NCBI GenBank assembly: GCA_946535435.1
Contig: CAMNDM010000004.1
Location: 76,618 to 140,617, forward strand
Reading direction: 5' to 3'
Source of the DNA: Physcocola sp002396385
Lineage (GTDB): Bacteria; Bacteroidota; Bacteroidia; Bacteroidales; Paludibacteraceae
Length of the DNA: 64,000 nucleotides
This document shows, in pieces, positions 37,083 to 52,060 of the stretch. A program made the position numbers and the translations under genes. How positions within the stretch are numbered: position 1 is the stretch's first letter; each line of letters begins with the position of its first letter. Under the pieces are notes generated by a model. It was not told the DNA's origin, made no database searches, and saw only the letters and a list, made by a program, of their open reading frames with translations.

Positions 37083-37931
37083 ATGTCGTACGATGACTTC
37101 TTGGCTATAATTGGTGAAGATGACGAGGAGGGTGATGAACAGCGCCAGATAGAACTGACTAAAAAGGTGCTCGACGATATAAGGAAAAACACGATGAAGC
37201 CGCTCCTTCGCTTAAAACTTACAAAAAAGCCTGTCTCTCTGTTTGAAAGCAAAGTGGGTGGTTTGCCTTATCTGCCAAATAAAGAGGCTGTTCCGTTCGA
37301 TGCAAATGGTTGTCCGCTACGTATGGTCGCCCAAATTGACTGTAAGGAACTTTCTTACCTTCCCGATTATCCGCAAACAGGCTTGATGCAATTCTGGGTC
37401 GGACAGGATGAAGTGTATGGATTAGACATTGACGGCGGGGCGCGTGTGGTTTGGTACGAAACCATCGACGAAACGGTTACGGATGATATGGTGAGGGTGT
37501 GGCTTGATGAACTCCCACAGCCGGAAGATGATGAAGACTTCCCTATTCAAGATGAATTCGCTATCTCGTTCTCCGAAACACAGGAACCAATGTCGCTTCT
37601 CGACAATAATTTCACGGATATCTTTACCGAGAAATATAACGAATTGTCTGACGATGAGCCTGTTGACGATTATGACGAACTTTCGGAGGAAGCCCATAGT
37701 CTGATTGAGGATTTTGCAGATTCTGATGGACATAAAATCGGTGGTTATCCTGCTTTCTGTCAAGATGACCCGCGTAATGAGAATCAAACGGTGGTGCTGC
37801 TTCAGATTGATAGCGATTCCGATAACGACATTTGGTGGGGTGACTCTGGCGTCTGTGGTTTCTTCTGCACGCCTGAGGAACTGAAAAAACGCGACTTCTC
37901 AAATGTCCTTTATAATTGGGATTGTTATTGA
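37083..37931 (+). CDS. DUF1963-like protein, in-frame continuation of the SUKH-Sel1-BRCT gene
   Basis: A 282-residue frame in the same phase as the gene before it, separated only by TGA-ATT. Residues 1-11 (MSYDDFLAII) supply the C-terminal strand and helix that the BRCT domain upstream lacks. The rest resembles DUF1963/YwqG-like proteins: GGLPYLP, MVAQIDCKEL, GLMQFWVGQDEVYG, KIGGYPAFCQDDPR, VVLLQIDSD and WGDSGVCGFFCTPEELKKRDFSNVLYNWDCY. If the TGA is a sequencing error or a mutation, the original product was a single protein of about 843 residues. Independent re-initiation at this ATG is also possible. Confidence 0.75.
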   Translation: MSYDDFLAIIGEDDEEGDEQRQIELTKKVLDDIRKNTMKPLLRLKLTKKPVSLFESKVGGLPYLPNKEAVPFDANGCPLRMVAQIDCKELSYLPDYPQTGLMQFWVGQDEVYGLDIDGGARVVWYETIDETVTDDMVRVWLDELPQPEDDEDFPIQDEFAISFSETQEPMSLLDNNFTDIFTEKYNELSDDEPVDDYDELSEEAHSLIEDFADSDGHKIGGYPAFCQDDPRNENQTVVLLQIDSDSDNDIWWGDSGVCGFFCTPEELKKRDFSNVLYNWDCY

Positions 37932-38007
37932 TGACCATTGCCACATGTGGTGGCAAATAGCTCTTCTGTTATATTTTTACTTGTTTATGAAACTAACATT
38001 TTTCTCA

Positions 38008-38850
38008 ATGAAACGATATTTACACCTATCCTGTTTTATTGCTTTACTCTCAATTGCTGAAGCTGGTGCTGCGACAGAACCTCTGTATGAGGAGGTCGGC
38101 CCTAAAGATGCGGAATGGCTCAAGCTTTACAATGAATATAAGGCTAACTTTAGGTGTGAGGCGAAAAAGGATATTCTGGCAATAGAAAATGCAGTGGCTG
38201 GTGAGGTCTCTAGGACTCGCTTTAGGTCGGCCGACGCTAAGTTGCACGATGTGAGGGGCGACGTTGAAAGGGTGATTGTATTCTATGTTGAGACGGACTC
38301 TCTGTATAATTATGACTTGGATGAGTTCGACGAAAGAATAGCTAAATATGGTTTTGACTATATCTCGCAGTATTGTGTGTTTGATGATGGAGTGAAAGTA
38401 AGGAATTTTTCTTTCAACCCGGATGGTAAGGCTGTTTATCCTCCTTTGCCTGGCGAATATGGTACGGGTGTAGTTTGGACGGCGAAGCGGAACGCTCGTG
38501 GACAATTGGTTGAGTATTCTTTGGACGAAAACTTCATGGGTTCACCTTCTATTCGTTTTTCCTACGACGATAATGGTATGTTAAATTCTATGGACTATCG
38601 TGGTATGCTTGGTATTGAAATAGAATACAGCTACGACGAATCGCTAAATTTGGTGTCTGCCATCTCGAAATGGAAGGGGAGCAGCGAAACAGAGGGTGAG
38701 GATACCATAGAATACAAGATTGCCAAAAGAGACCGTTTCGGTAATTGGGTTAAGCGTTATGTAGAGACAACTAAAGAAGATCGTTCGGAAGGTGGATTCA
38801 GCCTTTCACGCGAATACTATGTTGAGTACCGGGTAATTTCTTATAAATAG
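38008..38850 (+). CDS. Secreted YD-repeat-like protein
   Basis: A 280-residue exported protein; the ATG at 38008 gives a clean signal peptide (MKRYLHLSCFIALLSIAEAG), so the in-frame ATGs upstream (37903, 37987) are less likely. The C-terminal half has beta-hairpin repeats of the YD/RHS style (SIRFSYDDNGMLNSMDY, IEYSYDESLNLVSAI, DRFGNWVKRYVE). These match the style and the ending of the lipoprotein at 7006-7875, so they are probably distant paralogues. Function unknown. Confidence 0.65.
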   Translation: MKRYLHLSCFIALLSIAEAGAATEPLYEEVGPKDAEWLKLYNEYKANFRCEAKKDILAIENAVAGEVSRTRFRSADAKLHDVRGDVERVIVFYVETDSLYNYDLDEFDERIAKYGFDYISQYCVFDDGVKVRNFSFNPDGKAVYPPLPGEYGTGVVWTAKRNARGQLVEYSLDENFMGSPSIRFSYDDNGMLNSMDYRGMLGIEIEYSYDESLNLVSAISKWKGSSETEGEDTIEYKIAKRDRFGNWVKRYVETTKEDRSEGGFSLSREYYVEYRVISYK

Positions 38851-38902
38851 TTCCTCGCTCTACGTCTGGCCACTGAGGTCTGAATATGTTATCTACGAAA
38901 AA

Positions 38903-39952
38903 ATGGGAAACACCGTAAAACTTCCGAAACTGGTCGTCCTAGAACTGACGTATAAATGCAACCATAAATGCCTGTTCTGCTCTTGCCCCTGGTATGCCCC
39001 TTCTTCGGTCTACCCAGTAAAAGAGGAATTGGACTTGACCCAGTGGAAGCGGGCCATCGACAGGCTCTACGATGCCGGCGTCGAGAAGTTCTCGATTACC
39101 GGTGGTGAGGCCATCTTGAAAAAAGAGACCCCCGACATTGTGAGATACATTCGCGATGAGGGACATCGACGCGGTTTCGACCACCAGATGGTCTTGATTT
39201 CAAACGGTAAGGCCATGAGTGACGAATGGCTCCACTTCTTTAAGGAGCAGAACGTGCACCTCTGCTTAAGTATGCCCGGCTACAAAACCTTTAAGCGACT
39301 GACTGGCAACGACAATGTGGAGGGGGTGTTGCACTGGTTTAGAAGAGCCAAAGAGGTCGGTGTTTCTACTACGGCGAACATCACCGTCACCAAAATCAAC
39401 TACGGCGAGCTTTTCAAAAACATTTCGATGGCGCTGATTAACGGAGCGTCGACGGTGTTGCTGAACAGATTCCTTCCCGGTGGGAGGGGCTTGCTGCATA
39501 TAGACCAACTGCTTCTTTCGCACGAACAGTTGAAAGGACTGCTCGACACGGCCGAAGAGGTGCTTTCTTATGCAAACCGTAATGCCAGCCTGGGTACGGA
39601 AATCGCCGGTTGCACCATCGACGACGAACTAAAATACAGCCATATAAAGTTCGGCTATCGCTGTTCGGCCGCGTCGAACTTCTTTGTGGTTGACCCTGCC
39701 GGACAGCTACGCACCTGCAACCACTCGCCACACATTGTGGGCCACGTGCTGGCTGAACCAATGGTTACCGATACGGACTATTGGAACCTGTTTGCCAACA
39801 ACCGCTATAAACCGCAGGCGTGCAACGGCTGCAACCTGCAGAAACTGTGCGACGGCGGTTGCCGCGAGGTGGCGAACATCCTACACGGTGACCCAACCGC
39901 ATCCGATACCAGTCTTAACCATCCTTTAAAACCGATTCACAATAAAATATGA
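38903..39952 (+). CDS. Radical SAM/SPASM enzyme, cassette 1
   Basis: A 349-residue radical SAM protein, likely cytoplasmic, that modifies a protein or peptide. The SAM-binding cluster motif is CNHKCLFC near residue 20, followed by SITGGEAILKKE and VLISNGKAM. The C-terminal region is a SPASM-type domain: RCSAASNFFVVDPAG, RTCNHSP, CNGC, KLCDGGCREVANI. SPASM domains bind extra 4Fe-4S clusters and are typical of peptide-maturing enzymes. The gene overlaps the next by ATGA (4 bases), so it is translationally coupled to the CxxC lipoprotein. Its paralogue (46934-47974) shares most of the sequence and the same partner. Confidence 0.88.
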   Translation: MGNTVKLPKLVVLELTYKCNHKCLFCSCPWYAPSSVYPVKEELDLTQWKRAIDRLYDAGVEKFSITGGEAILKKETPDIVRYIRDEGHRRGFDHQMVLISNGKAMSDEWLHFFKEQNVHLCLSMPGYKTFKRLTGNDNVEGVLHWFRRAKEVGVSTTANITVTKINYGELFKNISMALINGASTVLLNRFLPGGRGLLHIDQLLLSHEQLKGLLDTAEEVLSYANRNASLGTEIAGCTIDDELKYSHIKFGYRCSAASNFFVVDPAGQLRTCNHSPHIVGHVLAEPMVTDTDYWNLFANNRYKPQACNGCNLQKLCDGGCREVANILHGDPTASDTSLNHPLKPIHNKI

Positions 39953-40515
39953 AAAAAGGACTCTCTTTACTATTTAGCAGCATTTTGGTTTTTATAAACA
40001 ATTCCTGTCAAGCGTCGACTAGCCTCGTCGACAACTTGAAATCGCTTGGCAAAGAAGACGAAAATCCGGCTTTTTTCCCCGACGATGCAATGTGTTACGA
40101 GCCGGCGGGCCCCCTCGAAACTGTTGCAAACTGTAGCGTCTGTGGTACTGAGGTGTACAGCAAATTCTTCGATGAACGTTCAATTACATCTTTAGTTCGG
40201 AATGGATTTGACGTTGAAAAGGAGTATTTGTGCTACCAGTGCCTGAACAAACTCATCAGGCAGGGTAAAATTAGCACCGATATGGAGCATGGTGCTTTAC
40301 TTGATGTAAATAGCGATTATATAGTGCTCAACATCAAGCACAAAGATGATAAGGTCTATCGTAAAGTGTTGATTACGAATTTTCAGAATATATTCGTCTT
40401 TTCTAAACTGGTAGACAAAATGGTCGATAAGAAGCCTACCTCTTTCTCCGAAGAAGAGGCCAAACTGTATTTGCTGATGACCGGTAAGCCTATTAAAAAT
40501 CAGTTACATAGATAA
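39949..40515 (+). CDS. CxxC-motif lipoprotein, partner of radical SAM cassette 1
   Basis: A 188-residue protein with an N-terminal hydrophobic segment ending in NSC (MKKGLSLLFSSILVFINNSC), probably a lipoprotein signal. Cys-containing motifs then follow: AMCYEP, CSVCG and CYQC. Spacing of CSVCG and CYQC could form a zinc ribbon-like site. The C-terminal part (SDYIVLNIKH..YRKVLITN) is beta-rich. The homologue at 47984-48529 keeps all these motifs (AMCYDP, CEACG, CYKC). Because each copy directly follows, and here overlaps, its own radical SAM/SPASM gene, it is the likely substrate or co-factor of that enzyme. No known family recognised. Confidence 0.75.
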   Translation: MKKGLSLLFSSILVFINNSCQASTSLVDNLKSLGKEDENPAFFPDDAMCYEPAGPLETVANCSVCGTEVYSKFFDERSITSLVRNGFDVEKEYLCYQCLNKLIRQGKISTDMEHGALLDVNSDYIVLNIKHKDDKVYRKVLITNFQNIFVFSKLVDKMVDKKPTSFSEEEAKLYLLMTGKPIKNQLHR

Positions 40516-40519
40516 TATG

Positions 40520-40606
40520 ATTATAGGACAAAGTTAATAGCTTCTATAGCACCGTTGCTGGGTTTGTCCAACAACGGTGTTATAGGGGTTCGCTTCGTCC
40601 TATAAT
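40520..40606. repeat. Nested inverted repeats between convergent genes
   Basis: An outer 10-bp helix (40520-40529 with 40597-40606) encloses a 14-bp helix (40544-40557 with 40572-40585, one G-U pair). It lies between the convergent ends of cassette 1 and the GH2 gene and lacks a T run. It may terminate transcription in both directions or be a structured element. Confidence 0.6.
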
Positions 40607-40628
40607 GATGTTTTAAAGCTAGCTTGTT

Positions 40629-46681
<6,053 letters not shown>

Positions 46682-46933
46682 ATCGTAAATCTTTTTCCCC
46701 TGTTTGGTGAGGGAGCGTTCAAATGAGTTAATGTTATTTTCAAGATGCAATTTATAAAAACTGTTTCTGTTGTGTTTATGACTTTTCCCCCAAGTTGTTG
46801 TGATTTTTAGGTCATCTCCCGCATATAACAATCCGGTTGGTGGTTTTACGTGGATAATGATTTCGGTTATACAAAACACTTCTTGTTTTTTATAGATATT
46901 TTGTATATTTGGATTCTAATCCTTCTGTTAGTA

Positions 46934-47974
46934 ATGGACTATAGTGTTAAACTACCGAAATCGGCTGTTTTGGAACTGACTTATAAATGTAACCATAAGT
47001 GTCTGTTCTGTTCTTGCCCGTGGTATGCTCCAATTTCGAATTACCCTGTTGGGGAGGAAATGAACTTGCGCGGGTGGATGCAAACTGTGTGCAGACTCTA
47101 CGATGCCGGTGTTGAGTCTTTTTCTATTACTGGCGGTGAGGCAATACTAAAGAAAGAAGCGGCCGACATCATCAGGCACATACGTGCCGAGGGTGCTAAA
47201 CGTGGCATCAACAGAAAGATAGTGCTCATTTCTAATGGTAGGGCTATGAACGACGAGTGGTTGCGTCTCTTTAACGAACAAGATGTTCACCTCTGCCTAA
47301 GTGTGCCGGGTTACAAAACGTTCAAGAAACTTACCGGCTATGACCATGTTACGGATGTCTTGCGGTGGTTTCAACGGGCAAAAGAACTCGGTGTGACTAC
47401 TACGGCTAACATTACGGTTACCAAAATCAATTACGGGGAGCTTTTTCAAAATATTTCTATGCCGTTGCTACACGGTGCGTCGACTGTGTTGCTGAACAGA
47501 TTCCTTCCTGGGGGGAGGGGGCTGGCTAATATGGATGAGCTTCTGCTGTCGCACGAACAACTGAAGGGTATGCTCGATACGGCGGAAAAGGTGCTTTCTT
47601 ATGCGAAGCGCTATGGAAGTCTGGGAACCGAAATTGCCGGTTGCTCCATCGACGACGAGTTGGGTTACGAGTGGCTGAAGTTTGGTTACCGTTGTTCTGC
47701 TGCCTCGCATTTCTTTGTTGTTGACCCGGCCGGACAAATCCGAACTTGTAACCATTCACCTCGTGTGGTAGGACATGTGCTTGCCCAACCGATGATTGCG
47801 GATGTGGATTATTGGAGGCTTTTCGCCGACAGTGCCTATAAACCGCAGTCTTGCGACGGATGCAATATGAAAAAAATATGCGATGGTGGGTGTCGCGAGG
47901 TCGCAAATATCCTCCACGGCGACCCAACCGCCTCCGATACTAGTCTTAACCATCAGTTTAAAAAGATTGTTTGA
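46934..47974 (+). CDS. Radical SAM/SPASM enzyme, cassette 2
   Basis: A 346-residue paralogue of the enzyme at 38903-39952. Same cluster motif CNHKCLFC and near-identical segments (SVPGYKTFKKLTGYD, GASTVLLNRFLPGGRGL, TEIAGCSIDDEL). The SPASM region is RCSAASHFFVVDPAG, RTCNHSP, CDGC, KICDGGCREVANILHGD. The ATG at 46934 fits the homologue's start (MDYSVKLPKS versus MGNTVKLPKL). The upstream frame back to 46850 would run into the divergent beta-helix gene's leader. Nine nt separate it from the CxxC lipoprotein. The sequence is less G+C-rich than cassette 1, so the copies have had time to diverge. Confidence 0.88.
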   Translation: MDYSVKLPKSAVLELTYKCNHKCLFCSCPWYAPISNYPVGEEMNLRGWMQTVCRLYDAGVESFSITGGEAILKKEAADIIRHIRAEGAKRGINRKIVLISNGRAMNDEWLRLFNEQDVHLCLSVPGYKTFKKLTGYDHVTDVLRWFQRAKELGVTTTANITVTKINYGELFQNISMPLLHGASTVLLNRFLPGGRGLANMDELLLSHEQLKGMLDTAEKVLSYAKRYGSLGTEIAGCSIDDELGYEWLKFGYRCSAASHFFVVDPAGQIRTCNHSPRVVGHVLAQPMIADVDYWRLFADSAYKPQSCDGCNMKKICDGGCREVANILHGDPTASDTSLNHQFKKIV

Positions 47975-47983
47975 TTCTTCTGT

Positions 47984-48529
47984 ATGAAAAAGAAACTCTC
48001 TATTTTATTTGGTAGTCTTCTTTTTAGCAACTGCCAATCAGAAAAAAGCCTTGCTGAAAACCTGAATAAACTCGGAACGTATGAAATTGGCGACAACGCC
48101 GATCTACTGCCCGAAACTGCCATGTGTTACGATCCTGGTGACATCGTTTATGCTTCGGGCTGCGAAGCGTGTGGTGCCGAAAATGCGGGACACAAACTGC
48201 CTGTTTATGCTGAAACATTGCTAAAACACATGGTCAGAAATGGTTATGACGTGCAAATCTACGATATTTGCTATAAGTGTGTGAACCAACTTATCAGAAA
48301 CAACGGAGTCGAAACCGATTTGGAAAAGGGTACTGAACTGACTCCCGATAGCGAGTATGTGGTGTTTAACATTCGAAAAAATGATTACGGTCTTTTTCGG
48401 AAGGTGCTGCTTTCAAAAAAGAGTATGGGGCTCGCTTCTTACGTACTCAGTAAGGTGGCGAACAATGAATTAGACGCTCTATCTAAGGAGGAGTCTGATA
48501 TGTATAAACTGCTAACGGGTGAACCGTAG
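47984..48529 (+). CDS. CxxC-motif lipoprotein, partner of radical SAM cassette 2
   Basis: A 181-residue homologue of the protein at 39949-40515, with signal MKKKLSILFGSLLFSNC. Motifs keep the order AMCYDP, CEACG, CYKC, followed by RKVLLSK. Sequence identity between the two copies is moderate overall. The Cys positions, the 'VRNG(F/Y)DV' block and the 'LIR...TD(M/L)E(H/K)G' block are retained. This pattern is what is expected if the Cys pairs matter for the radical SAM partner or for metal binding. Confidence 0.75.
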   Translation: MKKKLSILFGSLLFSNCQSEKSLAENLNKLGTYEIGDNADLLPETAMCYDPGDIVYASGCEACGAENAGHKLPVYAETLLKHMVRNGYDVQIYDICYKCVNQLIRNNGVETDLEKGTELTPDSEYVVFNIRKNDYGLFRKVLLSKKSMGLASYVLSKVANNELDALSKEESDMYKLLTGEP

Positions 48530-48647
48530 TCTTTTAGGCGTGATACGTGGGGTTCGTGCTCCTTTTGCCTGTAGGAAAAAGTGGTATGAACTGTTGGATA
48601 ATCAGTTTTTTTTGTATTTAAAAAATATTGTTATAATAAACTATGTC

Positions 48648-49589
48648 ATGAAAAAGTTATTTACTTCAATCGCCTTTTTTGTAGGCTTTTTCTCTTCTGT
48701 CCCTTCTTTCGCTGCTGATGCGGTGAAGTTGATCAATCCTGTGTTCTATTCCAAAGAGCAGACGGCTGAATATCTGACTACGGGTACTGCCTATCTCGCT
48801 AACTGGGGAAAGTTCGATGTTTTGTCGCGTCTCAAAAAAGAAGGCGTGTCGTATGACGATGTGGTTGCTTTTGTCAAAGACCAGACCCGCTCGTGGAATG
48901 AAGAAGATAAAGAGTCCGCCATGAAAGGTGTGGCTGGATTGAATGCAATCATCAAAAAGGAAGGCTATAAGTTGCCGCTCCCCGAGAAAATCCCGTTTAT
49001 GTTGTCTTCAATGAATGAAGAGGGCGGTTGTTTGGCTTATACACGTAAAGAGGGCGTGGCTTTCGGTTCAAGTGCTGAAGTTGACATTGACTCTCGGCTG
49101 ATTGCACACGAACTGTTCCATGTTCTTACACGTAACAATCCCGATTTTAAAAAGAAAATCTACGAACTGATTGGTTTTAATACCCTCAAGAAAGACATTG
49201 CTGTGCCAGAGTCGTTTAAGAACAGAATGATTTCCAACCCCGATGTTGACCACCACAACACGTACGCCACTTTCAAGATTGGCGGGAAGAAGGTCGATTG
49301 TGCCATGTTTATCTATTCCGATGAAGAATGGAACGGTGGTTCTTTCTTCGATTATCTGAAAGTCGGATTGCTCGAAATCGACAAAGAGAAGTGTGAACTT
49401 GTCTTGAAGGACGGCGAGCCTGTTATACACGATGTTGATGAAGCCGAAGACTTCTACGACAAGGTTGGAAACTCTACAAGTTACATTATTGATCCTGAGG
49501 AAATATTGGCAGACAACTTCAGTTTCCTGCTCTGTTACGGATCTGATTCTGATTTGTGTGTCGCAATGAGGAAACTCTTGTTGAAATAA
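48648..49589 (+). CDS. Secreted HExxH metalloprotease-like protein
   Basis: A 313-residue exported protein, signal peptide MKKLFTSIAFFVGFFSSVPSFAAD; the ATG at 48648 is chosen because the upstream frame (from 48519) overlaps the CxxC lipoprotein and lacks a signal. Central SRLIAHELFHVLTRNN carries the HExxH zinc motif. A distant conserved Glu is in DPEEILADNFSFLLC near the C-terminus, compatible with a gluzincin-type third ligand. The family is not recognised further. It lies about 120 nt after radical SAM cassette 2 and could process its lipoprotein partner; this is inference. Confidence 0.72.
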   Translation: MKKLFTSIAFFVGFFSSVPSFAADAVKLINPVFYSKEQTAEYLTTGTAYLANWGKFDVLSRLKKEGVSYDDVVAFVKDQTRSWNEEDKESAMKGVAGLNAIIKKEGYKLPLPEKIPFMLSSMNEEGGCLAYTRKEGVAFGSSAEVDIDSRLIAHELFHVLTRNNPDFKKKIYELIGFNTLKKDIAVPESFKNRMISNPDVDHHNTYATFKIGGKKVDCAMFIYSDEEWNGGSFFDYLKVGLLEIDKEKCELVLKDGEPVIHDVDEAEDFYDKVGNSTSYIIDPEEILADNFSFLLCYGSDSDLCVAMRKLLLK

Positions 49590-49945
49590 ACTAACGGTTT
49601 ATTGCTTGTCCCCCCTCTCTTTTGGGGGCCTTGTCTGGCTGGTGTCGTGAAAACTCTTTGCCCGAATGCTTTCTGTTTCGGGCAAAGAGTTTTCACTTTT
49701 GCCAGTTGTATTACGGGTTAATAGCTTTTTTTGTGGCATGTGCTGTCGATATTGTTTGTGAATGGTTTTAAAATATAACGTTTTGTTATTTTGCTTGCCT
49801 GTTTTTATACGAACCGTAATTGAGAATATGCTGTAAACTTTCAATTTGTAATTTTCTTCTGTTTTTTCCCTTTTTACTCGTGCCAAATACCCAAAGTGGA
49901 GTTGCTTTTACTCTACCTTTGCATTGCAGAAACCAATAAAACCTC
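49590..49945. other. Intergenic region with hairpins
   Basis: No gene seen. Holds a short CCCCC/GGGGG hairpin near 49609-49630, the 20-bp terminator at 49647-49696, and a possible dapF -7 element (TACCTTTG, 49914-49921). Confidence 0.5.
49647..49696 (+). terminator. Long perfect hairpin downstream of the metalloprotease gene
   Basis: A perfect 20-bp stem (49647-49666 with 49677-49696) with a 10-nt loop, followed by TTTT. Confidence 0.8.
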
Positions 49946-50791
49946 ATGGTTATGTTATTCACAAAGATGCACGGCATTTCAAACGACTATGTTTATGTCA
50001 ACGGCTTTAAAGAGTCTGTTGCCAATCCTAGCGATGTGGCTGTTAAGGTGAGTGACCGACATACGGGTATTGGTTCCGATGGTCTGGTTCTCATCCTTCC
50101 TTCCGATTCGTGCGATTTCCGTATGCGGATGTTCAATTCCGATGGGTCTGAAGCCGAAATGTGCGGAAATGCGTCCCGTTGCGTAGGGAAATATGTCTAC
50201 GATAACGGACTCACCCACAAGACCTGTGTCAGTTTGGAGACGAAGGCCGGGGTCAAAGTCCTGAATTTGCATTTGGGCCCCGATGGTAAGGTGAACACGG
50301 TTACTGTCGATATGGGAGAGCCGGTTCTTACTCCTCGGCTGGTGCCTGTTGTCAGCAATTTGCCCCAAGTGGTCGGACTGCCTATACGGGTGTTGGGTAC
50401 CGACTACCGCTTTACCGCTGTTTCGATGGGTAACCCCCATGCCGTTGTCTTTCTAGACGAAAGTGTGGAAAATTTCCCGTTGGAGAAGGTTGGCCCGTCT
50501 TTTGAAAACCACGAACTTTTCCCTCACCGTACAAATACGGAGTTTGTGAACGTCATCGACCGGCAAACTTTACGTATGCGCGTCTGGGAACGTGGTGCAG
50601 GCGAGACTATGGCTTGCGGTACGGGTGCGTGTGCTACCGCTGTGGCCGCTATTCTTAATGGCCTCTCTGAGCGCAAGGTGACCGTCAGACTGAACGGGGG
50701 CGATTTGCTGATTGAGTGGGACGAGGTTTCCAACCATGTGTTTATGACGGGAGGCGCTACTACGGTCTTCTCGGGTAGTATTGATGTGTAA
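49946..50791 (+). CDS. dapF: Diaminopimelate epimerase
   Basis: A 281-residue DapF, which interconverts L,L- and meso-diaminopimelate for lysine and peptidoglycan synthesis. Typical opening [16 protein letters not shown]. The two catalytic Cys are in [10 protein letters not shown] and [11 protein letters not shown]. The domain pair and length are normal. The ATG at 49946 or the one at 49952 could be used. It precedes dapL by about 17 nt, together forming the last steps of the aminotransferase pathway to meso-diaminopimelate. Confidence 0.96.
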   Translation: MVMLFTKMHGISNDYVYVNGFKESVANPSDVAVKVSDRHTGIGSDGLVLILPSDSCDFRMRMFNSDGSEAEMCGNASRCVGKYVYDNGLTHKTCVSLETKAGVKVLNLHLGPDGKVNTVTVDMGEPVLTPRLVPVVSNLPQVVGLPIRVLGTDYRFTAVSMGNPHAVVFLDESVENFPLEKVGPSFENHELFPHRTNTEFVNVIDRQTLRMRVWERGAGETMACGTGACATAVAAILNGLSERKVTVRLNGGDLLIEWDEVSNHVFMTGGATTVFSGSIDV

Positions 50792-50808
50792 ATTAGATTT
50801 TGCTGTTT

Positions 50809-52023
50809 ATGATTAGTGTTAACGATAACTTCCTGAAACTTCCCGGCTCGTACTTTTTTACCGAAATAGCCCACCGCGTGGCGGCCTATAAAGAGGGCAA
50901 TCCGCAGGCTCAGGTTATCAAGATGGGTATTGGCGATGTTACGCTGCCGCTACCGGCCGCCTGTATTATGGAAATGCAGAAAGCCATTTGCGAAATGGCT
51001 CATAAAGAGTCGTTTCATGGTTATGGACCTGAACAGGGCTATGAATTTTTAAGACAGGCTATTGCCGACGATTATAAACAAAATGGTGTTTCGCTGGCTG
51101 TCGACGAGATTTTTGTCTCCGACGGGTCGAAAAGCGATTGTGGTAACATTGGCGACATCTTCAGCAACAGTTGCAAGGTGGCCCTGACCGACCCTGTCTA
51201 TCCGGTTTATGTCGATACGAACGCTATGGCGGGCCGTGCGGGCGACTTGTTGCCGAACGGACAGTGGAGCAACCTGGTCTATATGCCGGTTACAGCGGCT
51301 AATGACTTCGTTCCTGAACTGCCGAAGGAGCCGGTTGACCTTATCTACCTCTGTTTCCCGAATAACCCGACTGGCACGACGCTTACGAAAAGCCAGTTGA
51401 AGGTCTTTGTCGATTATGCGCACAAAACAGGTGCCCTCATCCTCTTCGATGCCGCTTACGAGGCTTTTATTACCGAGAAGGATGTTCCGCACTCTATTTT
51501 CGAAATACCCGAGGCGCGCGACTGCGCTATCGAATTCCGCTCTTTCTCTAAGAATGCGGGCTTTACCGGTACCCGTTGCGGCTTTACCGTCATCCCTCAC
51601 GATGTGAAGGCGAAAGGCGCTAAGGGCGAGGTGGTTGAACTGAACAAGTTGTGGCTGCGCCGCCAGTGCACGAAGTTCAACGGTACGCCTTACATTATTC
51701 AGCGCGGTGCGGCGGCTGTCTATACTCCAGAAGGCAAGGCGCAGGTTCGCCAGTTGGTCGACTATTACCTGGGCAATGCCAAGGTTATCCGCGAATCGCT
51801 CCTCAAAGCCGGGTTCGCTGTTTATGGCGGGGTTAATGGCCCTTACATCTGGGCGAAGACGCCCGATAACCAAACTTCTTGGGAATTTTTCGATTACTTG
51901 CTCAAAGAAAAGAATATCGTTACTACGCCTGGTGTGGGCTTCGGCCCTTCTGGCGAGGGATACATCCGTTTCTCTTCGCTCGGCTCTCGCGAAAACACCA
52001 TCGAGGCTATGAAGCGATTCTAA
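50809..52023 (+). CDS. dapL: L,L-diaminopimelate aminotransferase
   Basis: A 404-residue PLP-dependent class I/II aminotransferase that converts tetrahydrodipicolinate directly to L,L-diaminopimelate, bypassing the acyl intermediates. The ATG at 50809 (MISVNDNFLKLPGSYFFTEI) fits family starts. FHGYGPEQGYEFLR, the substrate loop, CFPNNPTGT, DAAYEAFI and the PLP lysine in EFRSFSKNAGFTGTRCG are visible. Its pairing with dapF and this enzyme type are typical for Bacteroidota. Confidence 0.96.
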   Translation: MISVNDNFLKLPGSYFFTEIAHRVAAYKEGNPQAQVIKMGIGDVTLPLPAACIMEMQKAICEMAHKESFHGYGPEQGYEFLRQAIADDYKQNGVSLAVDEIFVSDGSKSDCGNIGDIFSNSCKVALTDPVYPVYVDTNAMAGRAGDLLPNGQWSNLVYMPVTAANDFVPELPKEPVDLIYLCFPNNPTGTTLTKSQLKVFVDYAHKTGALILFDAAYEAFITEKDVPHSIFEIPEARDCAIEFRSFSKNAGFTGTRCGFTVIPHDVKAKGAKGEVVELNKLWLRRQCTKFNGTPYIIQRGAAAVYTPEGKAQVRQLVDYYLGNAKVIRESLLKAGFAVYGGVNGPYIWAKTPDNQTSWEFFDYLLKEKNIVTTPGVGFGPSGEGYIRFSSLGSRENTIEAMKRF

Positions 52024-52060
52024 ATCTATCACATTGCATATTGAATAATCACCAAAAGGA

